From positions 124,001 to 188,000 of the forward strand of contig NZ_LPVF01000008.1 of the NCBI RefSeq assembly GCF_001517105.1: a DNA stretch of 64,000 bases, given 5' to 3'. The stretch is from Bacillus halotolerans. Its GTDB lineage: Bacteria > Bacillota > Bacilli > Bacillales > Bacillaceae. The position numbers and the translations under genes are program-made. Within the stretch, counting starts at the first letter, position 1; each line of letters begins with the position of its first letter. The notes beneath the pieces are model-generated. The model was not told the origin of the DNA and made no database searches. It saw nothing but the letters and a program-made list of their open reading frames with translations. This document shows positions 25,331-33,071 of this stretch, one piece after another.

Positions 25331-26920
25331 ATGAATATTTTTGATGTGATGAAAATACCGGCTTACGAAAATGCAGTTTTAATTGCGGGCAAAGCAGGGG
25401 GAGAAAGAGAGGTTCAGCATGTCAACATGATGGATGCTCCTGATATCGCGGATTTTCTGCATAAAGATGAGCTGCTCGTCACCACCGCGTATCACCTGAA
25501 GGACAATCCTCACCAGTTATCAGAGCTGATTCGGCAAATGGCCAAACGCGGCTGTGCCGGTCTCGGCATTAAAACAAAACGGTACCTGGAGGATATCCCG
25601 AAAGAAATCATTGACCTCGCCGATTCACACGCGTTTCCGATCATCGAGCTCCCTGAGCATATACGCCTCGGAGACATTGTCAACGCCACGCTGAGCCGTA
25701 TTCTTGATATGCGTTCAAACGAGCTTCAGCAAGCCATTTACGCACATAAAAAATTCACAAACCACATTATGAGCGGCAAGGGATTGCAATCTCTGCTCAA
25801 AAAGGTATCAGACCTCCTTCATCTTCCCGTGCTGCTCCTTGACCAGCATGCCAAAATGCTTTCTGCATCTCATCAGATTTCATTTGAAACCGAAAAGCTC
25901 AAAAGCACGCTGCACACCGTGTCCGGGCCGTTTTTCACTTGTTTTTCTTCGATCTCAAATCAGAAAACATATTCTGTCCTTCCTATCTATAATCATGAAA
26001 AAAGCTGCGGCTACCTGCTGATACCGGAAATGGTCCAAGCCGCTGATAAAGGATTGATTCTCACCATTGAACAGGCTGCGAACGTGATTTCCTTTGAGCT
26101 GCTGAAGGAAAACGCCCTGAAGCAATACAGCCGGCGGGCGCGGAATGAGTTTTTCAGTAATTTTATCGAGCGGTCGTTCTCTTCTGACGACGAAATCAAA
26201 AACCGCGCAAAAGAATTTAAGCTCCGCTGGGATCAAAAATATATGTGCATCGCCGGAAAGCTCGACCGGAATGACAGATCGATCAGCTTTACTGAAAATC
26301 AGCTGGCCTCTGACAGCGTATTTGAATTTCTTGAAGGCGAATTGTCTGCCTTCCCGTTTCCGCCTCACCTCTTTATTAAAGGAAATGTCGGCATTCTGCT
26401 GATCGAGGACAGCTGGAGTGAAATGCACGCCTCTGTGATCAGCTTTTTAGAGCAGTTCCAGACACAGGTCAAAACCCAATTTAAACGGACATTGTCCTTT
26501 GGCATCAGCAACATTTGCCAAAAGCTGATCGATGTTCCGGACGCTTTCACAGAAGCGTCTGACGCTCTCCAATCAGGGCATTTATCAAGAAGCACGGAGT
26601 TCATCCAAGTGTATCACGCGAAAGATGTACCTGAGCTTCTCCGCCTGCTTCCGGTTGAGGATTTGAAGAAATTTTACAATTCCACTCTTCAAAGCCTGGC
26701 TGAAAAGCAGCAGGAGGATCAAAGCCTGCTTCATACACTGTCTGTCTATCTAGAGACACACTGCCAGATTTCCGAGACGGCAAAACGTTTGTACGTGCAT
26801 CGCAATACGGTCATCTACCGCCTCGAAAAATGTGAAGAATTACTGGGCAAAAGCTTAAAAGATCCCGAAACGACAATGCGGTTGCGGCTTGCCTTGCGGA
26901 TGCAGCGGCTGATCAGCTAG
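25331..26920 (+). CDS. pucR: Purine catabolism regulator PucR
   Basis: A 529-residue transcription regulator that activates the puc genes when allantoin, allantoate or uric acid are present (known for B. subtilis). N-terminal PucR domain (about 5-125, with MKIPAYENAVLIAGKAGGER and VQHVNMMDAPDIADFL), a central sensory/CdaR-GGDEF-like region (about 280-420) and a C-terminal helix-turn-helix of the HTH_30 type (YLETHCQISETAKRL, LYVHRNTVIYRLEKCEELLG). ATG follows AAAAGGAG. Divergent from pucH and upstream of pucJKLM. Confidence 0.94.
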   Translation: MNIFDVMKIPAYENAVLIAGKAGGEREVQHVNMMDAPDIADFLHKDELLVTTAYHLKDNPHQLSELIRQMAKRGCAGLGIKTKRYLEDIPKEIIDLADSHAFPIIELPEHIRLGDIVNATLSRILDMRSNELQQAIYAHKKFTNHIMSGKGLQSLLKKVSDLLHLPVLLLDQHAKMLSASHQISFETEKLKSTLHTVSGPFFTCFSSISNQKTYSVLPIYNHEKSCGYLLIPEMVQAADKGLILTIEQAANVISFELLKENALKQYSRRARNEFFSNFIERSFSSDDEIKNRAKEFKLRWDQKYMCIAGKLDRNDRSISFTENQLASDSVFEFLEGELSAFPFPPHLFIKGNVGILLIEDSWSEMHASVISFLEQFQTQVKTQFKRTLSFGISNICQKLIDVPDAFTEASDALQSGHLSRSTEFIQVYHAKDVPELLRLLPVEDLKKFYNSTLQSLAEKQQEDQSLLHTLSVYLETHCQISETAKRLYVHRNTVIYRLEKCEELLGKSLKDPETTMRLRLALRMQRLIS

Positions 26921-26924
26921 CATT

Positions 26925-26941
26925 TGTCACATGATGTTACA
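26925..26941. promoter_or_regulatory. TnrA-like site upstream of pucJKLM
   Basis: TGTCACATGATGTTACA keeps TGTnAnA and TnACA and matches 15 of 17 positions of the TnrA/GlnR consensus. It starts five bases after the pucR stop and lies about 126 bp upstream of the pucJ start, so it could act on pucJKLM. Confidence 0.55.
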
Positions 26942-27066
26942 AACGAAATGGCTTTTCGTTACTTTCAGCAATAACGCTCCTATTTTTCAGCTACTGTATC
27001 CAATGACAGCCCGCAAACGGCACGCTATCATGTTACTAAAGTTCACATGTAAAAGGAGGGACTGTT

Positions 27067-28416
27067 GTGAAACAAAAACCGTTTGCAGTGTTCACTCTTG
27101 GCCTGCAGCATGTGCTGGCCATGTACGCAGGTGCGATTTTGGTGCCTCTGCTTGTCGGCAGAGCGCTGAATGTAACGTCGGAACAGCTGTCCTATCTATT
27201 GGCGATTGACCTGTTAACATGCGGAGCCGCGACGCTTTTGCAAACCTGGCGAGGAACGCACATCGGCATCGGCCTTCCCGTCATGCTCGGCAGCTCGTTT
27301 GTGGCCGTCACCCCGATGATTGCAATTGGTGCAAATTACGGCATTTCAGCGATTTACGGTTCAATCATTGCAGCCGGTGTCTTGATCTTCTTATGTGCCC
27401 GTTTCTTCGGCAAGCTGACCGTGTTATTCCCTCCTGTCGTAACAGGAACTGTTGTCACCTTGATTGGTCTTTCTCTTGTTCCGACAGGTGTGAAAAATAT
27501 GGCTGGCGGAGAAAAAGCAAACGGCAGCGCCAATCCCGAGTACGGTTCGCTCGAAAACCTTCTTCTTTCTGTCAGCGTCCTTATCCTGATCTTAGTCCTC
27601 AACCGCTTTCTCAAAGGATTTGCCCGAACGCTTTCCGTTCTAATCGGGATTGCTGCGGGTACTGTGGCGGCTGCCGTCATGGGCAAGGTCAGCTTTTCAT
27701 CTGTATCTGAAGCCCCATTCTTTCAAATCCCGAAGCCGTTTTACTTCGGCGCTCCATCTTTTGAAATCGGTCCGATCATCACAATGCTGATCGTCGGAAT
27801 TGTCATTATCGTTGAATCAACCGGCGTTTTTTACGCCATCGGAAAGATATGCGGCCGGCCCCTAACCGAAAAAGACCTGATCAAAGGCTACCGGGCGGAG
27901 GGGATCGCCATTATGATAGGCGGGCTGTTCAACGCCTTTCCCTATAATACATTTGCACAAAACGCCGGATTATTGCAGCTGACAAAGGTGAAAACGAGAA
28001 ACGTCGTCGTCACCGCGGGCTGTATCCTTCTTTTCCTCGGGCTGATTCCTAAGGTTGCCGCTCTTGCTTCCTCCGTTCCCGCCGCTGTTCTCGGCGGCGC
28101 AACCGTTGTCATGTTCGGCATGGTTATCGCCTCCGGAGTAAAAATGCTCAGCACAGTGGATCTGAAAAACCAATATCATCTGCTGACCATCGCCTGCTCA
28201 ATCGCACTTGGCATCGGCGCCAGCACAGTGCCGGCGATTTTCGCAGCGTTTCCCGCTCCGATCCGCATTCTGGTCAGTGACGGCATTATCACAGGAAGCC
28301 TGACTGCGATCTTTTTAAACCTATTCTTCAGTTTGCGCGCCAGCAAGGAAAAAACCGTTCAGAAGGAAGAACTGCCGGTATTAGAAAACACACTTGTTTT
28401 AGAAAAAGAGGTGTAA
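27067..28416 (+). CDS. pucJ: Uric acid permease of the NCS2 family, PucJ
   Basis: Membrane transporter of the nucleobase:cation symporter-2 (NAT) family, 449 residues with about 12-14 hydrophobic segments. The NAT signature QNxGxxxxT is FAQNAGLLQLTKVKTR (about residue 300), and GLIPKVAALASSVPAAVLGG follows. GTG start six bases after AGGAGG. First gene of pucJKLM; 49 per cent-like resemblance to pucK by eye suggests duplication. In B. subtilis PucJ and PucK together import uric acid. Confidence 0.92.
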   Translation: MKQKPFAVFTLGLQHVLAMYAGAILVPLLVGRALNVTSEQLSYLLAIDLLTCGAATLLQTWRGTHIGIGLPVMLGSSFVAVTPMIAIGANYGISAIYGSIIAAGVLIFLCARFFGKLTVLFPPVVTGTVVTLIGLSLVPTGVKNMAGGEKANGSANPEYGSLENLLLSVSVLILILVLNRFLKGFARTLSVLIGIAAGTVAAAVMGKVSFSSVSEAPFFQIPKPFYFGAPSFEIGPIITMLIVGIVIIVESTGVFYAIGKICGRPLTEKDLIKGYRAEGIAIMIGGLFNAFPYNTFAQNAGLLQLTKVKTRNVVVTAGCILLFLGLIPKVAALASSVPAAVLGGATVVMFGMVIASGVKMLSTVDLKNQYHLLTIACSIALGIGASTVPAIFAAFPAPIRILVSDGIITGSLTAIFLNLFFSLRASKEKTVQKEELPVLENTLVLEKEV

Positions 28417-28422
28417 ATAGAG

Positions 28423-29715
28423 ATGAAGGAACAGCATCATTCCTTTCAGCTTTTGATGCTTGGGCTTCAGCATATGCTGGCGATGTACGCGGGAGCCATT
28501 CTCGTCCCTCTGATCGTCGGAGCTGCGATCGGGCTGAATGCGGGCCAGCTGACGTATTTAATTGCCATTGATTTGTTTATGTGCGGGGCGGCGACTCTGT
28601 TACAGCTCTGGAAAAACCGTTATTTCGGCATCGGCCTTCCTGTTGTGCTCGGCTGTACGTTTACTGCAGTCGGCCCGATGATTTCTATTGGCAGCACATA
28701 CGGTGTCTCAGCGATTTACGGTTCGATTATCGCAGCCGGGCTGATTGTCGTTTTAGCCGCGGGCTTCTTCGGGAAGCTTGTCCGTTTTTTCCCGCCGGTC
28801 GTAACCGGCTCAGTCGTTATGATTATCGGCATCAGCCTGATTCCGACGGCGATGAATAACCTGGCCGGCGGTGAAGGCAGCAAAGACTTCGGCTCACTAG
28901 GCAACGTGCTCCTTGGCTTTGCCGTTACAGCCTTTATTTTAGTGCTGTTTTATTTCTTTAAAGGATTTATCCGCTCCATTGCGATTTTGCTCGGCCTTGC
29001 AGCTGGAACGGCAGCCGCTTTCTTTATGGGAAAAGTCGATTTTTCTGACGTCGCGGAGGCGTCCTGGGTTCATGTTCCTTCTATATTTTATTTCGGCACG
29101 CCAACCTTTGAGCTGCCTGCCATTCTCACCATGCTATTGGTTGCGATTGTCAGCCTTGTTGAATCAACGGGTGTTTACTTTGCTCTTTCCGATATGACAA
29201 ACCGGAAACTAACAGAGAAAGATCTTGAGAAAGGCTACCGTGCGGAAGGGCTTGCGATTGTGCTTGGCGGCTTATTTAACGCGTTTCCGTATACAGCCTT
29301 CTCGCAAAATGTCGGCATCGTTCAGCTTTCAAAAATGAAAAGTGTCAATGTCATCGCCATCACGGGATTTATGCTGATGGCAGTCGGTCTGATTCCAAAA
29401 GCCGCGGCATTGACGACCGTGATCCCGAATGCAGTGCTCGGCGGCGCGATGATTGTCATGTTCGGCATGGTCATTTCTTACGGTATTAAAATGCTTTCCA
29501 GCGTCGATTTTGAATCACAAAGCAATCTCCTGATCATTGCTTCTTCTGTCAGCTTAGGGCTTGGCGCCACGACGGTGCCCGCTTTGTTTTCATCTCTTCC
29601 GGGAGCAGCTTCCGTGTTGACCGGAAGCGGCATTGTCATTGGCAGCTTAACCGCGATCGCATTGAACGCTTTTTATCAATTCAAACGGCCCCATGGCGCG
29701 GAAATCAATACGTAA
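28423..29715 (+). CDS. pucK: Uric acid permease of the NCS2 family, PucK
   Basis: A 430-residue paralogue of PucJ, six bases downstream. It has the same framework: start LGLQHMLAMYAGAILVPLIV, NAT signature FSQNVGIVQLSKMKS, then GLIPKAAALTTVIPNAVLGG. The tandem pair acts as uric acid permease in B. subtilis. Ribosome binding site is weak (AAAAGAGGTG inside the end of pucJ), in line with translational coupling. Confidence 0.92.
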   Translation: MKEQHHSFQLLMLGLQHMLAMYAGAILVPLIVGAAIGLNAGQLTYLIAIDLFMCGAATLLQLWKNRYFGIGLPVVLGCTFTAVGPMISIGSTYGVSAIYGSIIAAGLIVVLAAGFFGKLVRFFPPVVTGSVVMIIGISLIPTAMNNLAGGEGSKDFGSLGNVLLGFAVTAFILVLFYFFKGFIRSIAILLGLAAGTAAAFFMGKVDFSDVAEASWVHVPSIFYFGTPTFELPAILTMLLVAIVSLVESTGVYFALSDMTNRKLTEKDLEKGYRAEGLAIVLGGLFNAFPYTAFSQNVGIVQLSKMKSVNVIAITGFMLMAVGLIPKAAALTTVIPNAVLGGAMIVMFGMVISYGIKMLSSVDFESQSNLLIIASSVSLGLGATTVPALFSSLPGAASVLTGSGIVIGSLTAIALNAFYQFKRPHGAEINT

Positions 29716-29728
29716 AGGGTGATGGCTC

Positions 29729-31213
29729 ATGTTCACGATGGACGACCTGAATCAAATGGATAGACAAACACTGACTGACACACTTGGATCTATTTTCGAG
29801 CACTCTGCATGGATTGCGGAGGAGGCCGCGGCACTCCGCCCGTTTTCCTCCCTTTCTGATTTGCATCAAAAAATGTCCCGCTTAGTCAAAGCTGCGGATC
29901 GCAAGACACAGCTTGAGCTCATCTGCAAGCACCCCCGGCTCGGCACCAAGAAAACAATGAGCGCTTCCTCCGTAAAAGAGCAGCAAAACGCAGGTCTCAG
30001 TAAGCTTGAACAGCAGGAATACGAGGAATTTCTCAAACGAAATGAAGACTACTATCACAACTTCGGTTTTCCTTTTATTTTAGCGGTAAAGGAAAAAACG
30101 AAACAGGAGATCCGCCAAGCCCTGCTGACAAGGCTGAAGAACAAACCAGAAACAGAATTCCAGCAGGCTCTTGAAGAAATATACCGCATCGCCCGCTTTC
30201 GTTTAGAGGACATCATTACAGAAAAAGGAGAGATTCAAATGAAAAGAACCATGTCTTACGGCAAAGGAAATGTGTTTGCATACCGAACGTTTTTAAAACC
30301 GCTCACAGGCATAAAGAAAATCCCAGAGTCTTCTTTTACGGGCAGAACCAATACAGTTGTCGGCATTGATGTGACATGCGAAATTGGCGGAGATGCCTTT
30401 TTGCCGTCATTTACAGACGGAGATAATACACTCATCGTGGCTACGGATTCGATGAAAAACTTTATTCAGCGCCACCTCGCTTCCTATGAGGGAACAACTT
30501 CCGAAGGCTTCTTGCATTATGTGGCTCACAGATTTTTTGACACCTATTCACATATGGACACGATCACGCTGACAGGCGAAGACATTCCGTTTGAAGCGAT
30601 GCCTGCATACGACGATCAAGAGCTCGGCACAAGCCAGCTTGTCTTCAGAAGATCGCGCAATGAACGCGCTCGGTCGGTGCTGAAAGCAGAACGAACTGGG
30701 GATACGATAACGCTGAAGGAGCAATACAGCGAAATCACGAATCTCCAGCTTGTCAAAGTGAGCGGAAACTCCTTTGTCGGCTTTATCAGAGACGAATATA
30801 CGACTCTCCCTGAAGATGGCAATCGGCCGCTCTTTGTCTATTTAAACATCAGCTGGCGTTACGAACATGCGGATGATGCATACGCCGCCGATCCAGCCCG
30901 TTACGTGGCGGCTGAACAGGTCCGTGACTTAGCGAGCACTGTATTTCACGAGCTCAAAACGCCTTCCATTCAAAACTTAATCTATCATATCGGATGCAGA
31001 ATATTAACGAGATTCCCGCAGCTCGCGGATGTCAGCTTCCAATCTCAAAATCACACATGGGATACAGTCGTCGAAGAGATTGCGGGCACAAAAGGAAAAG
31101 TCTACACAGAACCGCGCCCGCCATTCGGTTTCCAGCGGTTCACCGTGACGAGAGAAGACGCTGAGAAAGAAAAACGGAAAGCCAGGGAAGCATTAGGGAG
31201 CCTGAATGCCTGA
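29729..31213 (+). CDS. pucL: Bifunctional OHCU decarboxylase / uricase
   Basis: A natural fusion of 494 residues. The N-terminal domain (about 1-165) is 2-oxo-4-hydroxy-4-carboxy-5-ureidoimidazoline decarboxylase: [11 protein letters not shown] and [24 protein letters not shown]. The C-terminal domain (about 172-494) is urate oxidase: [51 protein letters not shown] and the Gln region QSQNHTWD. It catalyses the first and third steps from urate to S-allantoin, while PucM does the second. ATG follows GGGTGATGG. Confidence 0.96.
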   Translation: MFTMDDLNQMDRQTLTDTLGSIFEHSAWIAEEAAALRPFSSLSDLHQKMSRLVKAADRKTQLELICKHPRLGTKKTMSASSVKEQQNAGLSKLEQQEYEEFLKRNEDYYHNFGFPFILAVKEKTKQEIRQALLTRLKNKPETEFQQALEEIYRIARFRLEDIITEKGEIQMKRTMSYGKGNVFAYRTFLKPLTGIKKIPESSFTGRTNTVVGIDVTCEIGGDAFLPSFTDGDNTLIVATDSMKNFIQRHLASYEGTTSEGFLHYVAHRFFDTYSHMDTITLTGEDIPFEAMPAYDDQELGTSQLVFRRSRNERARSVLKAERTGDTITLKEQYSEITNLQLVKVSGNSFVGFIRDEYTTLPEDGNRPLFVYLNISWRYEHADDAYAADPARYVAAEQVRDLASTVFHELKTPSIQNLIYHIGCRILTRFPQLADVSFQSQNHTWDTVVEEIAGTKGKVYTEPRPPFGFQRFTVTREDAEKEKRKAREALGSLNA

Positions 31214-31560
31214 TGGGGAAGCTGACAACACATATCTTGGATTTAACCTGCGGCAAACCCGCGGCGAACGTAAAAATCGAATTGAAGCGGCTGGGCGAAG
31301 AGGTCATCCTTGTTAAAGAGGCCTTCACCAACGATGACGGCCGAGTCGACGCTCCGCTCCTTGCGGGAGAAGAGCTGAAGTCCGGGGAGTATGTGATGGA
31401 ATTCCATGCAGGGGGTTACTTTGCGAGAAAGAAAGCGAACACGGCTGAGGCGTTTTTAACGATTGTAACAGTTCGTTTCCATCTTTCTGATCCGGAAGCT
31501 GATTATCATATCCCGCTTTTGCTGTCACCGTTTGGTTATCAAGTATATAGAGGGAGTTAA
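31213..31560 (+). CDS. pucM: 5-hydroxyisourate hydrolase
   Basis: Transthyretin-like hydrolase, 115 residues, for the second step between urate and allantoin. Active-site signatures are present at both ends: [15 protein letters not shown] (His-9 region) and the diagnostic C-terminal YRGS. The ATG overlaps the pucL TGA (TGATG), so the two are translationally coupled, matching the sequence of reactions PucL-PucM-PucL. Confidence 0.96.
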   Translation: MGKLTTHILDLTCGKPAANVKIELKRLGEEVILVKEAFTNDDGRVDAPLLAGEELKSGEYVMEFHAGGYFARKKANTAEAFLTIVTVRFHLSDPEADYHIPLLLSPFGYQVYRGS

Positions 31561-31561
31561 G

Positions 31562-31592
31562 AAAAGAGCCCGCCCGCTGGTGAGGCGGGCTC
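31562..31592. terminator. Hairpin after pucM
   Basis: A 9-bp GC-rich stem GAGCCCGCC/GGCGGGCTC (31566-31574 with 31584-31592). On the plus strand no T-run follows; on the minus strand TTTTCTT does. It is therefore better placed to stop transcripts coming from the pucE side, though the strong stem may also end pucJKLM. Confidence 0.65.
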
Positions 31593-31622
31593 CGCACATG
31601 TTTAGGGGTTGAGTGGATCACT

Positions 31623-31672
31623 GCATAAATAAAAGACCCTCCCTATTGTGAGAAGGTTCCTGCGATTTATGC
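31623..31672. repeat. 50-bp imperfect hairpin downstream of pucM
   Basis: Perfect outer arms GCATAAAT/ATTTATGC (31623-31630 with 31665-31672) enclose possible inner pairs GACC/GGTT and CTC/GAG. No T-run follows. It may be a structured RNA end, a processing site or chance. Between it and the next small gene (31673-31842) I see only AT-rich sequence. Confidence 0.4.
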
Positions 31673-31842
31673 CACCCCCGGACCTCGTATTTGAGAGTTT
31701 GAGTTTGTTTTTAAATATTTAATTTATCGTTCTCTATTTCTACTTAGACTAAAAAATATTTAAAATCAATTAAACTAGCATCACTATCAATTTATCTCCA
31801 TCAGCATATCATGTACTATCCTCTTTTAAGGGAGGTGAAGTT

Positions 31843-31920
31843 ATGAAGTCATTCCCTTTGATCGTGGTGCTATTCATCCTATTAATCATTGTTGGCACTT
31901 CTTTCTTCGGTGGCTATTAA
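31843..31920 (+). CDS. Tiny membrane protein of the YjcZ/YuzJ sporulation type
   Basis: A 25-residue peptide: a short polar start MKSF, one hydrophobic segment PLIVVLFILLIIVGTSF and a GGY end. The FxLIVVLFILLIIVG pattern is the hallmark of the Bacillus YjcZ-like tiny transmembrane family. GGGAGGTG stands seven bases before the ATG and a terminator follows closely, so it is a real transcription unit. It is probably the gene called yuzJ in B. subtilis; I am not certain of the symbol. Family members are linked to sporulation. Confidence 0.72.
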   Translation: MKSFPLIVVLFILLIIVGTSFFGGY

Positions 31921-31947
31921 GAACTCACCTTACCCCATATCCGTCAG

Positions 31948-31978
31948 ACGCCATAAGAATTCTTTATGGCGTTTGTTT
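31948..31978 (+). terminator. Terminator after the tiny membrane protein gene
   Basis: A 9-bp stem ACGCCATAA/TTATGGCGT (31948-31956 with 31964-31972) followed by TTTGTTTTG. Confidence 0.72.
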
Positions 31979-32119
31979 TGCTATAGCGACAAGGTTTTGA
32001 GCAGGGAAATATAACACTCGCTGCAAATCCTCGTCCTCCATTACAATATGAGATGAGAGCGTGATGTTTCCCCACAACGCGGCCGCGTCTTGATCTCGCT
32101 CTTCAATTAATCCCGCCAT
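31964..32119 (-). pseudogene. Possible remnant ORF (51 codons) in the pucM-pucE gap
   Basis: Reads MAGLIEERDQDAAALWGNIT and ends NLVAIAKQTP; composition is protein-like. There is no ribosome binding site, and a TAA immediately precedes the ATG in the same frame. Upstream, after GGAGAAAAGGGA, an ATG opens a 16-codon peptide MKIFFCLCGRNRSERN. Dropping one T from its T7 run would join it in frame up to that TAA. This looks like a gene broken by a frameshift and a stop. I recognise no family. Confidence 0.3.
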
Positions 32120-32215
32120 TTAGAAACGCTTGTTAACGGATTTGTTAGTTTCTTTCGGAGCGATTTCTTCCGCACAGGCAAAAAAATATTTTCATTCCCT
32201 TTTCTCCAAAATGAA

Positions 32216-32365
32216 TCATTTTATTTTTTCAATCGATTTAACAGGTACTTCCGGTGGATTGAGTATTAAGTCAATCCGTTGAACAGTGACAAAGACGACA
32301 GAAAAAATCAGGGAACAAAGAAAGGTTAGTAAAAGTATTTTCCACCAATTTAAGTTATTCATCAT
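32216..32365 (-). CDS. Small membrane ORF (49 residues) between pucM and pucE, unrecognised
   Basis: Starts MMNNLNWWK, then one hydrophobic helix ILLLTFLCSLIFSVVFVTV (residues 10-28) and a short charged tail ending PVKSIEKIK. AGAGGGAG stands just before the ATG pair, and a sigma-A-like promoter lies 35 bp upstream (32400-32427). It therefore looks expressed. A second, damaged ORF follows 12 nt downstream. I do not know this gene from B. subtilis and cannot assign a function; small anchored or secreted accessory peptide is the most that can be said. Confidence 0.55.
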   Translation of the reverse strand: MMNNLNWWKILLLTFLCSLIFSVVFVTVQRIDLILNPPEVPVKSIEKIK

Positions 32366-32399
32366 CTCTCCCTCTTTCCTTAATTTGTAACATTACCCA

Positions 32400-32427
32400 T
32401 TTATAGTATGAAACACAACTAGGCAAA
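32400..32427 (-). promoter_or_regulatory. Promoter of the 49-residue membrane ORF
   Basis: On the minus strand TTTGCC (32422-32427), a 16-bp spacer and TATAAA (32400-32405), directly upstream of a ribosome binding site and ATG. Confidence 0.5.
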
Positions 32428-32519
32428 AAGTAAAGGGAGAAGAGGTATTTCATCTTCACGATCTGTCATTGAAGTTCATCCAGGCCATTCTCTAAAGCTT
32501 TATCGATTTGCTTAACTTT

Positions 32520-33071
32520 TTAAATCCGGTGCTTTGTCGTAGCTGCGGGAAAAGTCCAATGACTCCCTTTTCCACTTGCTAACTCTTTTCTAATCCTGCA
32601 AGCCGACCGCATAATCCCTCCATAACCGGTACACCGGCATAAATTGCCCGCCAGCCCTTCTTCAATATCTTCGTCAGTAGGTTGCGGGTTTTCCTGAAAC
32701 AGAGCTCTGAGCGCAATCGTCATCCCTGGTGTGCAATATCCGCATTGGAAGCCGCCTTCCTCCAGAAAAGCGGTTTGGCAGATATCCAGTTCTTCTTTTT
32801 GAAGCCCTTCAATGGTTGTGATCGAATGGCCGTCTGCTTGGTATGCCATGGTCATACACGCATTAGCAAGCTTGCCGTCGAGCAGGACAGAACATGCACC
32901 GCAACGGCCGATTCCGCAGGAAATTTTAGTTCCGGTCAGCTCGAATTCCGTCCGCAGAAGGTCACTCAAGCGAGCTGTAGGAACCGCATCAACCTCCCGC
33001 GCTATTCCATTCACGGTCATTCGGAACCGATGCTTTTTTACAGAGAAAGATCCTGCTTCTTTTACGTCCAT
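32520..33071 (-). CDS. pucE: Xanthine dehydrogenase, [2Fe-2S] subunit, with unusual C-terminus
   Basis: Iron-sulfur electron-transfer subunit of the molybdenum xanthine dehydrogenase PucABCDE. 183 residues, about ten more than I expect. Ferredoxin-type motif CGIGRCGACSVLL (about 53-65) and the second cluster CGYCTPGM ... GNLCRCTGYGGI are intact. After about residue 168 the sequence (ELASGKGSHWTFPAATTKHRI) no longer looks like the family. In the same frame beyond the TAA follow 17 more codons, VKQIDKALENGLDELQ, so the tail may derive from a fused foreign end. Its ATG overlaps the end of pucD by 10 bp. Confidence 0.9.
   Translation of the reverse strand: MDVKEAGSFSVKKHRFRMTVNGIAREVDAVPTARLSDLLRTEFELTGTKISCGIGRCGACSVLLDGKLANACMTMAYQADGHSITTIEGLQKEELDICQTAFLEEGGFQCGYCTPGMTIALRALFQENPQPTDEDIEEGLAGNLCRCTGYGGIMRSACRIRKELASGKGSHWTFPAATTKHRI

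Noticed and set aside
28423-29715. pucJ-pucK pair as a sign of recent transfer
   Set aside because: Tandem NCS2 permeases are the normal arrangement of this operon in B. subtilis.
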